Positions 50,895-59,636 are shown, counted from the stretch's first letter. The stretch: DNA of 64,000 nt from JBAYNW01 sp041678605 (GCA_041678605.1 JBAYNW010000001.1:1-64000); one strand, 5' to 3'. Translations and numbers: made by a program. Notes: generated from the letters alone by a model not told the origin.

Positions 50895-51237
50895 TTTCTC
50901 CCCTATATTGCTTCATAAATCAATTGTAACACTAAAAAACCGGCATCCACAGTCCGGCAAAAGCCATGCTTTCCTCTCGGCATAGTTTGGTTATTTTTGG
51001 TTTTTTGTCCGGACATGGTACGAAATTTGCCAAGCCTCAGATTTGTTAAGTTTTATTAAGATAAGGTACGCATTTTAAAAATGGTGTAAAATACAGTATA
51101 TGATGGGTTTTTGAGAAGTGAGGGTTTATTTTTTCAAAAAATAATTATATAATTTCTTAATAAACTAGCAAAAAAAATTCCGGGCATGTTTTATAACATA
51201 ATAAATAGGTAAATACAAAAAGAAACGGGTAAAGATT
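50895..51237. other. Divergent intergenic region with hairpins
   Basis: No gene is supported in these 343 bases. Next to the permease, on the minus strand, is ATGCCGAGAGGAAAGCATGG (small ATGC/GCAT hairpin), followed by GCCGGACTGTGGATGCCGGT and a T run, which looks like a leader hairpin plus attenuator-type terminator. I could not match it to a known riboswitch. Towards the plus-strand gene, GTGTAAAATACAGTATATGA and A/T-rich sequence probably hold its promoter. Confidence 0.45.
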
Positions 51238-51591
51238 ATGAGAGAAGTTAAAAACAACGTGGAGATTGGGAAAGCCCAAAAATCTGATTTAAGAACCGCC
51301 AAGGGGACGAAGGCAGAACCTCAATTTTGCGGTGAATTTGAGGAAGAATCAAGCATAAAAGATTTTTCCAACCCAAAAGCTGAAGCATTGGGCCGTTCAC
51401 AAGTCAGCAAAACTGACAACGTAGAAAAAGACGTTGCTTTTGGTAAGGCTCATCCTGAGACAATAGAGCGTGCAGATAAACTCTTTGCTCTTGCGTTTAA
51501 AGGGCTTCGGGCTGCCGGAGATCCGGATGCTTATGAAAAAGCTTGTGCTATTTCGACCTCTTCTGATGCAAGAGATTTGCTTTCCAAGTAA
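51238..51591 (+). CDS. Lineage-type hypothetical protein (DFSNPKAEALGRS)
   Basis: The 117-residue protein has a variable N-terminus (about 1-38), then the block DFSNPKAEALGRSQVSKTDN (about 41-60), which I recall as common in gut Melainabacteria proteins of unknown role. A helical C-terminal part follows (ERADKLFALAFKGLRAAGDP, DAYEKACAI). There are no membrane segments or signal peptide. Function is unknown. It is a useful taxonomic pointer. The start ATG 51238 is preceded by CGGGTAAAG. Confidence 0.65.
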   Translation: MREVKNNVEIGKAQKSDLRTAKGTKAEPQFCGEFEEESSIKDFSNPKAEALGRSQVSKTDNVEKDVAFGKAHPETIERADKLFALAFKGLRAAGDPDAYEKACAISTSSDARDLLSK

Positions 51592-51700
51592 ACAGAATTT
51601 CCTTGACGTAATATTTATTACAAAATATTACAAAAATGCTTAAGAAAATAAATTCGTTTTAACATCTCTTAACATTACACTTGTATTTTTGATATATATG

Positions 51701-51740
51701 TGATATATTAAATATATATGTGATATATTAAATATATACG
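51701..51740. repeat. Two 20-bp direct repeats upstream of the sigma factor gene
   Basis: TGATATATTAAATATATATG occurs at 51701-51720 and, with one change, at 51721-51740. Each unit contains the palindrome ATATATTAAATATAT. A third, partial unit precedes at 51690. They lie about 125 bases before the sigma gene start and could be operator sites or a curved-DNA tract. Confidence 0.6.
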
Positions 51741-51864
51741 TTACTTAAAAATGCCCCATTTATTCCCGTTTGAGCGGTATTTTCCGTACGCCGAAAAAGT
51801 ATCTTTTAAGGGCGTTAGTTGTGATGAATAATTTTACGAGAATGTGAAAGTAGGAGTTTTATTT

Positions 51865-52779
51865 ATGAAAAACGAAAAAATTAAGATGAGAAAGACTTCA
51901 AGGCTGACAAATCCGGCAAGAAACAGTGTTTTGCAGAGCAGCAGTGATGATTTGCTGACATGTTATTTGAGAGAAATTTCGGGCTATCCGGCATTAAGTG
52001 CTGCCGAAGAAAAAGAAATTGCAAAGCGTGCAAAAGAAGGCGATAAACAGGCCAAAAAACAGCTTGTCAGGGCAAATTTGAAACTGGTAATAACAATTGC
52101 CAGAAAGGCTATCCACATATCCAGAATTCCCATGATTGACCTAATTCAGGAGGGAAATTTGGGATTGATGATTGCGGTTGAAAAATTTAATTACAAACTC
52201 GGATACAAGTTTTCGACTTACGCAAGCTGGTGGATAAAACAATCAATGTTTAAGGCTATTTCAGAGCAATCGCATTGCATGAAAATTCCTGTTTACATTC
52301 AGGAAACCCTGTCCAAATTCTCTAAAATTAAAGCTGAGATGGAGCGTCAGTACAACTGTCAGGTAAAGACATGCGATGTCGCAAAAAAAATGAACATACC
52401 TGCGGATAAAATTGATTCCTATCTTTCCGCATACTCCAAAACAATCTCAATAGAGGGCGGTTTTGATACAGACAGCGGGAAGGAAATAAGCGTAGCCGAC
52501 ATTTTGGAAGATGAAAAATCCTGTGTTCAGTCAAATGTGGAGTTTGAACACTTGCACAAAGATATTGAAATCGTAGTTTCGACGTTAAAAGAAAGGGAGC
52601 AGGATGTCGTCAGAATGCGTTACGGGCTGGGCGAATTTGCGAGGCAAACTCTTGAAGAAATCGGAAATATTTACGGCGTGACAAAAGAATGTATCCGCCA
52701 AACAGAATTGAGAGCCTTAAAAAAAATGCGTTCTTCGGCATTCGGGCAGGATGTCTTGTCTTGCTATATCAATGAGTAA
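51865..52779 (+). CDS. Group 2 sigma-70-family factor
   Basis: This protein of about 304 residues lacks region 1.1. Region 1.2 is LLTCYLREISGYPALSAAEE, regions 2.1-2.4 span KKQLVRANLKLVITIARKAI to YKFSTYASWWIKQSMFKAIS, and region 3 (IQETLSKFSKIKAEM) and region 4 follow. Region 4.2 reads TLEEIGNIYGVTKECIRQTE where the usual is TRERIRQIE, so two contact positions for the -35 element differ. It is probably an alternative, RpoD-like factor for stress or stationary phase. ATG 51865 follows TAGGAG. The longer GTG start lacks one. Confidence 0.88.
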   Translation: MKNEKIKMRKTSRLTNPARNSVLQSSSDDLLTCYLREISGYPALSAAEEKEIAKRAKEGDKQAKKQLVRANLKLVITIARKAIHISRIPMIDLIQEGNLGLMIAVEKFNYKLGYKFSTYASWWIKQSMFKAISEQSHCMKIPVYIQETLSKFSKIKAEMERQYNCQVKTCDVAKKMNIPADKIDSYLSAYSKTISIEGGFDTDSGKEISVADILEDEKSCVQSNVEFEHLHKDIEIVVSTLKEREQDVVRMRYGLGEFARQTLEEIGNIYGVTKECIRQTELRALKKMRSSAFGQDVLSCYINE

Positions 52780-52789
52780 ACAGGTATCG

Positions 52790-53165
52790 AAAGGCTTAAG
52801 GGCTTAAGGGCTTTTTACGAAGTGATTAAGTGACTGGGTGATTAAGTGATTAAGTGCAATAATGCTTCGCAAATTTTTAAAAAACAGGGAACGGGGGGCA
52901 GGGAAGGGAATTTCTTGTCGTTGCGAGGAGAAACAAAGTTTCGACGAAGCAATCCAAAAAATTGCCTCATTATTCCTGAAAGGCTTTTTACGAAGTGATT
53001 AAGTGACTGGGTGATTAAGTGATTAAGTGCAACAAAAAAATTAAAACTTTTCTTCTCACGTCTCACCTCTCACGTCTCACGTTTTCCCAATTCCCAATTC
53101 CCAATTCCCAATTTCCTTTTCCCGTTTCCCGTTTCTCTTCTCACGTCTCACGGTTTCCCCCATTT
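52790..53165. repeat. Double composite repeat block
   Basis: Two near-copies of GGCTTTTTACGAAGTGATTA plus GTGACTGG octamers (52808-52860 and 52984-53032) flank a sequence AATGCTTCGCAAATTTTTAA...TTGCCTCATTATTCCTGAAA that holds GTCGTTGCGAGGAGAAACAA and GCAATCC. The same combined arrangement, including AACAGGGAACGGGGG, is repeated at 60470-60690. TCTCACGTCTCACC and CAATTCC heptamers follow. No gene lies in this 480-base gap. Confidence 0.85.
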
Positions 53166-53261
53166 TCCATTTCCATTTGTAAATATTCTTTATATAATTA
53201 GTAGCTTTTTATTTTTTTTGTAGCATAATGTAGGAGTTACACAAAATATGGAAAGAAAACA

Positions 53262-53564
53262 ATGTACGAACAAAACTACGAAAACCAACAACTACAGTGT
53301 GTTGAATGTGGAAAAATCTTTGAATTTCTAGCAGAAGATCAAGAATTTTACGCAAAGAAAGGCTATTCAGCTCCGAAAAGATGTCCTGAATGCCGCGAAA
53401 ACAGAAAAGCAAGAAGTAACAACTCAAGAGGGGGCGGGTACAGAGAAAAAAGAGAATATCCTGTAACCTGTGCAGCTTGCGGTTGTGAAACTACAGTGCC
53501 TTTCAAACCAAGCAACGACAGACCAGTGTTCTGTTCTGACTGCTACAAAAAAGGACAACAATAA
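53262..53564 (+). CDS. Zinc-ribbon protein
   Basis: This 100-residue protein has two zinc-binding units: LQCVECGKIFEFLAEDQEFY with CPEC (CxxC-x28-CxxC, about 13-47), and TCAACGCETTVPFKPSNDRP then CSDC (about 70-95). A basic Arg/Gly linker (NRKARSNNSRGGGYREKREY) lies between. It is the family often called probable zinc-ribbon, RNA- or protein-binding and of unknown role. GGAAAGAAAAC precedes the ATG. A terminator follows. Confidence 0.85.
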   Translation: MYEQNYENQQLQCVECGKIFEFLAEDQEFYAKKGYSAPKRCPECRENRKARSNNSRGGGYREKREYPVTCAACGCETTVPFKPSNDRPVFCSDCYKKGQQ

Positions 53565-53644
53565 CTGAAAATCTAAAATTTTAAAACACAGAAATTAATC
53601 TGTTAATATAATTTAGAAAAAATCGGTTTATATTTGAAACTTTT

Positions 53645-53671
53645 AAAAACCTCACGTAAGTGGGGTTTTTT
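53645..53671 (+). terminator. Intrinsic terminator after the zinc-ribbon gene
   Basis: CCTCAC and GTGGGG pair around GTAA, then six T. A-tract on the left side would also pair with the T run. It is the clearest intrinsic terminator in the window. Confidence 0.75.
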
Positions 53672-53737
53672 GTAATGTAGAAATAAAAATAGCGGGTTTT
53701 AAAAATTAAACCCACTATTTAAATTTATTTTATATTT

Positions 53738-54358
53738 TCAGTATTCAATTTGTTCAAATACTTTTGGCAACTGGGATAAATCATCTATAACAAATTTATG
53801 GACCGGTTGCCCTTCAAGGATTGGATTAAGTTGTTCACTAAGAAGTTGGTTTAATCTTGCAGCAGCCCAAGTTCCTTCCACTTTAGATTTTTCACCGCTT
53901 GAAACTTTTTGTAATCCTTCGTTAATAACTTTTTTCGTTAATGCAAATATATTTTTTGCGAACAATAAATGACTTGCTCCATCTTTTTGTTCTTTTGTAA
54001 GAACTGTGAATGAGTGGTGGCTTTGACTTAATGGTTCTGCAATAGGAATACCAGTATTTCGACTCAACCAAGAAGTAGAATAACCTCCAATTTTTTTTAA
54101 TTCTTCTGCAATATTGGCATATCCAGGTTGCTCAAGATATACAACAGTCTTATTAAATTTTTTACCTAAGCCGCATAAACTTAATACTGTTCCTAATTTA
54201 CTATTAACTTCATTGGTTACTTTAATGGTTGCATTATTAAATTGTTTACTTACAGCAACTAAATCTTCAGGATTTTTAAAAGCTTTTCTTGACACTTGAA
54301 CTAAATTCACACTTCCAAAACTTGCTTGATTGTTATTTTGCACTGGGGTAACATTCAT
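53738..54358 (-). CDS. Hypothetical protein with QxSFGSV N-terminus
   Basis: This 206-residue protein begins VTPVQNNNQASFGSVNLVQV, similar to the QPTFNAVLRI start of the protein at 15741. The rest seems mixed alpha/beta with LSLCGLGKKFNKTVVYLEQP and HHSFTVLTKEQKDGASHLLF (His pair at about 114-115), ending in an acidic helix. There is no signal peptide and function is unknown. AAAGGAGAAATTAAA gives a strong start at ATG 54358. Confidence 0.6.
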   Translation of the reverse strand: MNVTPVQNNNQASFGSVNLVQVSRKAFKNPEDLVAVSKQFNNATIKVTNEVNSKLGTVLSLCGLGKKFNKTVVYLEQPGYANIAEELKKIGGYSTSWLSRNTGIPIAEPLSQSHHSFTVLTKEQKDGASHLLFAKNIFALTKKVINEGLQKVSSGEKSKVEGTWAAARLNQLLSEQLNPILEGQPVHKFVIDDLSQLPKVFEQIEY

Positions 54359-54628
54359 TTTAATTTCTCCTTTACGTTATATGTTACTTACTAAAATTAC
54401 ATTGATGTTTATATAAAGTCCGTAAAGGAAAAATTTTACCCTTTTGGAAAAATTATTTACAAAAATTAATACTCAACATTTTTACGCTTAAAATTTTACT
54501 CCGATTTTCAGAGAGTTAGGCAACTTAGATATACAAATACCACAAGTAACAACTCAGGTAAAAATGCAAACAAGTCTTGCATCATTGTGAGGAGGTAAAT
54601 GTTCTGACCTATGCTAAAGAGCGTTCGA

Positions 54629-54764
54629 GTCATTGCGAGGGGTGGGTTTCCGGCTATGCATAGATTGTCCACCGAAGCAATCTATCTTATGTTTGTACAT
54701 TGGCAAGATTGCTTCGAAATGCAAACCTCTTTGTGTGTCTACAAGTTTCATGCCTCGCAATGAC
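54629..54764. mobile_element. Intergenic copy of the 132-136 bp palindromic element
   Basis: GTCATTGCGAGG (54629-54640) and CCTCGCAATGAC (54753-54764) are perfect inverted ends. GTCCACCGAAGCAATCTATC and GGCAAGATTGCTTCG inside pair with each other. The element is homologous to the copy in pgeF (19862-19993). The rest of the 477-base gap (54359-54628 and after 54764) shows A/T-rich sequence and no supported gene. Confidence 0.85.
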
Positions 54765-54835
54765 GCGGCAGTGTAAGTTTTAAGTGTGTTTATTTCTTGC
54801 CGACTTGAGTTATTACCTGTTACAACCCTTGTTAA

Positions 54836-55963
54836 TTATACTTTAACTGCCGGTGACGTATTTATAAATTTGTCGAGGTGGCTGTATTTTGAATAGGACC
54901 CTTCAGGGTCGCGTCTTATCGCTTCAATTTCGTTACGGATGCTCACAAAAAGTTCCGCCAAATTAGGGTCAAACTGTGTTCCCGAGCAGGTTCTTATCTC
55001 TTTAATAGCTTCCTCGTGCGAAAGAGCCTTTCTATAAGAGCGGTCGGAAGTCATGGCATCATAAGTGTCAGCGATTGCAATAATTCTGGACGAAATCGGA
55101 ATTTGCTCTCCTGAAAGCCCTTCAGGATAACCTCTTCCATCGTACCGTTCGTGGTGGGATTTTAGCCAATTTGAAATTAGTTTAAGTTTTTCGATTCCGC
55201 TAACCAATTTTCCCCCAAGTGCAGGGTGGGTCTTTATAACCTCATATTCTTCAATTGTCAGCTTTCCCGGTTTTAGAAGAATTTTCTCGGGAATAGCTAT
55301 TTTGCCAATGTCGTGCAAAAGTCCCGTTGTTTCTATTTCTTCCAATAAATCGTCCGAAAGGTTCAAGTGTTTTGCCAGAGCCAGAGAGTACAAAGTTACT
55401 CTCATTGAGTGGCCGAGGGTATACTTATCTTTTGCATCCAGTGCGTAGGCAATAGATTTTATTGTCTTGTAAAATAATTCCGACAAATCCCGCAAAATCT
55501 GCGTTCTGGAAGTGCTGATTTCGTATTTCTTAATCCCGCTTTCCACAATCATGCATAATTGTTCAGGTTCAAACGGTTTCAAAATGTATTGAAAAAGGTG
55601 GCATTCATTTATTGCTTCTACCAGTATATCTATGTTTGAGTAGCCGGTTAGTAATATCTTTACGATATCAGGGTATTTTTCATATATCCTTTTAAAAAGT
55701 TCTGTTCCTTCCATAATGGGCATTTTTTGGTCAGAAACTATCAGCGAAATCTCTTTCCCGTGTTCCTCAAGTATATCGAGAGCTTCCCGGCCGCTTGAGG
55801 CCAAAAGGACATTATACTTATTCTTGAATATCCTCTGAAGCAGGTCCAGATTGCTTTTTTCATCATCAACAGCAAGAATTGTATGCTTTTTGTCTTCGCC
55901 TTTTGACAAAAGAATGTGTTCTAAATCTGAACTAATGGTTTTGTTAAAGTAATTTTTACTCAA
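54836..55963 (-). CDS. Response regulator with HD-GYP domain
   Basis: This protein of about 375 residues has a receiver domain (AVDDEKSN with D33/D34, acceptor D78 in IVSDQKMP, K129 in LKPF) and a complete HD-GYP domain: GHSMRVTLYSLALAKHL, LLHDIGKIAIP, HHERYDGRGYPEGLSGEQIP and IADTYDAMTSDRSYRKALS. HD-GYP proteins hydrolyse cyclic di-GMP, which fits the flagellar genes. The start is TTG 55963 after AGGACAGG. Frames to 56044 lack a ribosome site. Confidence 0.9.
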   Translation of the reverse strand: MSKNYFNKTISSDLEHILLSKGEDKKHTILAVDDEKSNLDLLQRIFKNKYNVLLASSGREALDILEEHGKEISLIVSDQKMPIMEGTELFKRIYEKYPDIVKILLTGYSNIDILVEAINECHLFQYILKPFEPEQLCMIVESGIKKYEISTSRTQILRDLSELFYKTIKSIAYALDAKDKYTLGHSMRVTLYSLALAKHLNLSDDLLEEIETTGLLHDIGKIAIPEKILLKPGKLTIEEYEVIKTHPALGGKLVSGIEKLKLISNWLKSHHERYDGRGYPEGLSGEQIPISSRIIAIADTYDAMTSDRSYRKALSHEEAIKEIRTCSGTQFDPNLAELFVSIRNEIEAIRRDPEGSYSKYSHLDKFINTSPAVKV

Positions 55964-56103
55964 TAACCTGTCCTTTTTCACTACCACTAAAGGAATAACG
56001 ACATAAAAACGATTTTCTTTAAGATTGTAGCACAATTGTAACAAAAATTCAAATAGAATTAATTAGTTCAGCATGACGTATTTACTTTTTGTGTCAACAG
56101 ACC

Positions 56104-57342
56104 CTAGTTCTTTTCTTCCTCAATCATTTTAGCCAAAACCATTTTCGCTTTGCGAAGTTGGACATCATTTCTGTTAAATATATCTTTTTCAGTCAATTTC
56201 ACTTCAATGTCGGGAGCTATACCCTTTTTATTAATATCATGCCCCGCAGGAGTCAAATATTTTGCGATTGTTAAATTCAATCCTGTTTCATTGGGCATTG
56301 GGATAATTTTTTGAACCATTCCTTTTCCAAACGTTTTTGTCCCGATTAATGTCGCCTTGTGATAATCTTTCAAAGCCCCCGATAATATTTCACTCGCACT
56401 TGCAGATGCCCCGTCAACCAGTACCAGCATAGGTTTATCTACAACATATTCGGTTTCTTGTGCGTAAATGTCTTTCTTGTAACCGTTTCTGCCGACTATA
56501 CTGACCAGAGTTCCTTTGTTGATGAACATGTTCGCTATGAAAACAGCATTGGGTAACAATCCGCCGGTATTTCCTCTTAAATCTATTATAAGCCCCTTTG
56601 TGTTGTTTGTTTTTTCAAGTGCGTCTATAAATTCACTTGAAGTCGTATTCCCGATAAAGCTTAAAACCTGTATATATCCTATGTTTTTGTCAATAGAGCT
56701 TTTTACGGTTTTAATTTTTATTTCCTTTCGTATTATTTTTTTTGTTATTAATCCCTTTTTTCTTAAAACGGTAATTTTTACAACAGTATTTTCCGGCCCT
56801 CTCACCAAATCCGCAACTTCGGAAGCTTTCATTCCCGAAATTTCTTTTCCGTTGACTTTCAGAATTATATCCCCGCTTTTAAGCCCCGCAAAAAATGCCG
56901 GAGTGGACTCAATTACACTCACAACATAAGTTTTTCCGCCCAAAGAAGATATATTAACCCCGATGCCCGTGATTTTTGAATCTATCGAAGTGTTTTGCTC
57001 CGCATAATTTTTTTTATCCAAATATCTGGAGTACGGGTCGTCCAAGCTTTCCAGCATAGTACCTATCGCAACGTTAGCATCGTCATCATTCTTTATTTTG
57101 CCGCGATAATGGCTCTCCCACCTGCTCCAGTCTTGCCCGTTCAAAGAGGAATCATAAAAATTCTTTTTAACGATTTTCCAGGTTCTGTTGAATAAAGTTT
57201 GAGAATTTACATGCTCTTTATTGACTAATTCCTGAGTGTTCGTAATAGTTGAATTTGTGACAAAATCCCCCATCAGAATTTTATTGAAAATAAAAAGTGC
57301 CAGTACTAATAAAATAAATATAATAAATTGTTTTTTCTTCAT
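56104..57342 (-). CDS. ctpA: S41-family carboxyl-terminal processing protease
   Basis: This protein of about 412 residues has an N-terminal anchor or signal (KKKQFIIFILLVLALFIF), then a PDZ domain (ISSLGGKTYVVSVIESTPAF and on to GMKASEVADLVRGPENT, about 130-200). The catalytic core has LIIDLRGNTGGLLPNAV, the Ser in VDGASASASEILSGALKDY (about 322-340) and the Lys in GTKTFGKGMVQ. It degrades or trims periplasmic proteins. ATG 57342 follows a GAGAAGAG stretch. Confidence 0.93.
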   Translation of the reverse strand: MKKKQFIIFILLVLALFIFNKILMGDFVTNSTITNTQELVNKEHVNSQTLFNRTWKIVKKNFYDSSLNGQDWSRWESHYRGKIKNDDDANVAIGTMLESLDDPYSRYLDKKNYAEQNTSIDSKITGIGVNISSLGGKTYVVSVIESTPAFFAGLKSGDIILKVNGKEISGMKASEVADLVRGPENTVVKITVLRKKGLITKKIIRKEIKIKTVKSSIDKNIGYIQVLSFIGNTTSSEFIDALEKTNNTKGLIIDLRGNTGGLLPNAVFIANMFINKGTLVSIVGRNGYKKDIYAQETEYVVDKPMLVLVDGASASASEILSGALKDYHKATLIGTKTFGKGMVQKIIPMPNETGLNLTIAKYLTPAGHDINKKGIAPDIEVKLTEKDIFNRNDVQLRKAKMVLAKMIEEEKN

Positions 57343-57414
57343 TTTTAACTCTTCTCTCAATAACATTTAATACCAACATTTGTTTTTTTTCAATAGCCTT
57401 ATAGAGAATAGTGA

Positions 57415-57655
57415 AGGAGAAGGGGGGAAAGTGAGACGTGAGAGGTGAGACGGGAAACGGAAATTGGTAATTGGTAATTGGGAATTGGGAATTGGTAATT
57501 GAACCGTTCGACCCTTCAACTTATCGACTCATCGACTTATCGACTTATCAACTTATCAACTAGAAAACGGGAAAAGAAAAGTTTTAATTTTTTTGTTGCA
57601 CTTAGTCACTTAATCACCCAGTCACTTAATCACTTCGTAAAAAGCCTTTCAGCCT
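57415..57655. repeat. Composite STRR-like block between ctpA and the GntR gene
   Basis: All modules are present in order: GTGAGACGTGAGAGGTGAGA, AATTGGT/AATTGGG heptamers, ACTTATCG octamers, AGTTTTAATTTTTTTGTTGC, CACTTAGT/CACTTAAT units, CTTCGTAAAAAGCC and TTTCAGCC. It reaches to the stop codon of the GntR-like gene. Fills the gap with no gene. Confidence 0.85.
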
Positions 57656-58818
57656 CATTTATACACTTCAACGTATTTTGGATTAACGGCCAGCCATTTG
57701 AAAGATTGCGGCGATGTGTCGGGGATATCAATAACGAAAGTTCCGCCGTATCGGCCTCTTACAAATCTCAAATAACCTTCATTTGCAAGATTGTTCAAAG
57801 CCTTTCGGATAGTATTCGGGCTTAAGTCGAGTTCTTTTGACAATTCCATGATGGAAGGCAATTTTGAACCGATTTCATAATTCTGTGCAATCAAGGCCTT
57901 AATATGATTTTGGGTTTTTTCGTAGTTGTAAAATGCTGTTTCCTGAGCCGAGGCAAAAATTGATGTTTCTTTTTTAGGGGAAAGAATATTTTCACCGGGC
58001 ATCTTTATAACAGTTGTGCCGTACCGGCCCCTGCGTGCGAGTAAAATTCCCTTTTTAATTAAAGATTTAAGTGCATCATGAATTGTTTTTATGCTTACTT
58101 TTAATTCGGCGGACAACCGCTCGTGAGCAGGTAATTTGTCACCTACGTTCAATTTTTTTGTAATATATTTTTCCAAGTCTTTTTCAACTTTTTCAACCAG
58201 AGTAACGTTATCTGAAATATCCAATTTTGTCCTCGGCATTGAAAAATTATCCGACGCAAGAATCCATCTGGCTTCGTTTGACATCTTAAATTTGTGTTCA
58301 AGAATTCTCATGGAGCACAAAGCCTCCAAAGCAAGCCTTGTGGTGTTTGGAGAAATCCCTATTGAAGTTGCCAAAACCCTTGAAGAAGGGAGTTTTTGGC
58401 CTATCTTTATTTTTTTGTCAATAATATATTTTTTGATTAAATCAACGCAAATATCTCTTTTGGAAGTCAATTTTCTGAGGGTGGAAGTGGATTTTTTCCA
58501 ATTTCTTACCATGGTGCCGATACACTGCTTTGATTCTACATGCCCCTTGTCCTCAACATATCTGAATGCGTTTTGCATTGTTCCGATACTCACACCCAAA
58601 TGATATGCCAAATCTGCCTTTTGAGGCAGCAGGTCGGTTTCTTTTATTTTCCCCGCCTTAAAATCGGCTTCAATCCAATCAATCAGCCAATTTGCGACCA
58701 CCATGGCCTTTGATTCAAAAATATTTTTTAAATCAGGAAACGGGACAGAAACATCTTTAACACTGAGTTTTCTGAGATTATTTTTATCCAATAACAAGAA
58801 TTCATCTGTTTTTTTCAC
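57655..58818 (-). CDS. Regulator made of four tandem GntR-type winged helices
   Basis: This 387-residue protein has four GntR wHTH units and nothing else: about 38-106 (LLPQKADLAYHLGVSIGTMQ), 122-180 (KLPSSRVLATSIGISPNTTR), 208-273 (KLPAHERLSAELKVSIKTIH) and 297-364 (KLPSIMELSKELDLSPNTIR). The wings RGRYGTTV and RGRYGGTFV close units 3 and 4, and QCIGTMV closes unit 1. Unit 2 lacks a clear wing. No ligand-binding domain (FadR, UTRA or aminotransferase type) is present. GTG start behind GGAGG. Confidence 0.85.
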   Translation of the reverse strand: MKKTDEFLLLDKNNLRKLSVKDVSVPFPDLKNIFESKAMVVANWLIDWIEADFKAGKIKETDLLPQKADLAYHLGVSIGTMQNAFRYVEDKGHVESKQCIGTMVRNWKKSTSTLRKLTSKRDICVDLIKKYIIDKKIKIGQKLPSSRVLATSIGISPNTTRLALEALCSMRILEHKFKMSNEARWILASDNFSMPRTKLDISDNVTLVEKVEKDLEKYITKKLNVGDKLPAHERLSAELKVSIKTIHDALKSLIKKGILLARRGRYGTTVIKMPGENILSPKKETSIFASAQETAFYNYEKTQNHIKALIAQNYEIGSKLPSIMELSKELDLSPNTIRKALNNLANEGYLRFVRGRYGGTFVIDIPDTSPQSFKWLAVNPKYVEVYK

Positions 58819-58934
58819 GATTAGCCTCCACGCTTCAAACTAATTATACAGTTAATATAAAAAAACAAGCAACTTTTTTTTGCTAGCAAACGCCAAAACC
58901 TTTACAAATCTTAAGGTTGGCAGAACATAGAATA

Positions 58935-59175
58935 AGTTTATGAGTCGATGAGTCGAAAGGTTAATTTTTCAGTGTCGTTGCGAGGAGAAACAGTGAGACG
59001 TGAGAGGTGAGACGTGAGAAGAGAAACGGGAAACGGGAAAGGAAATTGGGAATTGGGAATTGGTAATTGAGAACAGAACCCTTCGACCATTCAACTCTTC
59101 GACCTTTCAACCCTTCAGCCTTTAAGCCCTTAAGCCCTTCGACTTATCAACCCTTCAACTTATCGGCTTAATCAC
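58935..59175. repeat. Composite STRR-like block, fused to a truncated GTCGTTGCGAGG end
   Basis: TGAGTCGATGAGTCGAAAGG, then GTGTCGTTGCGAGGAGAAAC running directly into GTGAGACGTGAGAGG heptamers, AATTGGG heptamers, CCATTCAA/CCTTTCAA/CTTAAGCC octamers, and CTTAATCACTTCG. The last bases supply the codons Ser-Lys-stop of the gene at 59172. The 353-base gap contains no gene. Confidence 0.85.
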
Positions 59176-59633
59176 TTCGATTTACCTATTCCAAAGGCTT
59201 CTTGAAGCAAGAAAATTCCGCCGTAGGCTATAAGCCCCGCTCCGCAAAATTTTGAGAAAATCTGTTTCCCGCCTCTTTTGCCGAAGAAGGTCCCGATTGC
59301 TAGTCCGAAAGGAATAACTTCGCTTACGAGCATTGAGGCAAAGCCTTTGCCGTAGCCGGCAATATTTGTGAAGAAGCCGGTCAAATTTTCATCAAGAGAG
59401 TATTTAAACAATTCTTTTTTAACGCCTGCCTCAACAGTACTAGGGCTGTCAAGCTTCATATCATCCAAATAGCGTTCTGTTAAGCCTGTTGCTTTGTGAT
59501 TTTTTTCATAGGCACTGGCTTTAATTTTGCCGGCAATGTGAGAATCGTAGGCAATTAAGCCCAAAGTTGCGGCTCCTAAAGTTTGAGTCAAAACATTTGC
59601 TATTTTTATAGTTTTAATATTCGGAATTTTCAT
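59172..59633 (-). CDS. Hypothetical membrane protein
   Basis: This 153-residue protein has a hydrophobic N-terminal stretch (IANVLTQTLGAATLGLIAYD, about 11-30), a helical middle and two C-terminal hydrophobic segments (FASMLVSEVIPFGLAIGTFF and FCGAGLIAYGGIFLLQEAFG). It starts 3 bases after the upstream HEAT-like gene, so both are one operon, and it may anchor that protein. The stop and last codons come from the repeat behind it. Function is unknown. Confidence 0.65.
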   Translation of the reverse strand: MKIPNIKTIKIANVLTQTLGAATLGLIAYDSHIAGKIKASAYEKNHKATGLTERYLDDMKLDSPSTVEAGVKKELFKYSLDENLTGFFTNIAGYGKGFASMLVSEVIPFGLAIGTFFGKRGGKQIFSKFCGAGLIAYGGIFLLQEAFGIGKSK

Positions 59634-59636
59634 AAA

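Noticed and set aside
50895..51060. Known riboswitch (cyclic di-GMP or guanidine class) in the ABC permease leader
   Set aside because: Hairpins are present but the diagnostic conserved blocks of these classes are missing.
52790..53165. Possible CRISPR array because of regularly repeated short sequences
   Set aside because: Units are seven or eight bases, contiguous and without unique spacers. No cas gene is present. These are short tandem repeats.
54611..54761. Small ORF beginning MLKSVRVIARGG with AGGAGG some bases upstream
   Set aside because: Its sequence is the palindromic element 54629-54764. The AGGAGG is better placed for an ATG followed at once by a stop. No independent support.
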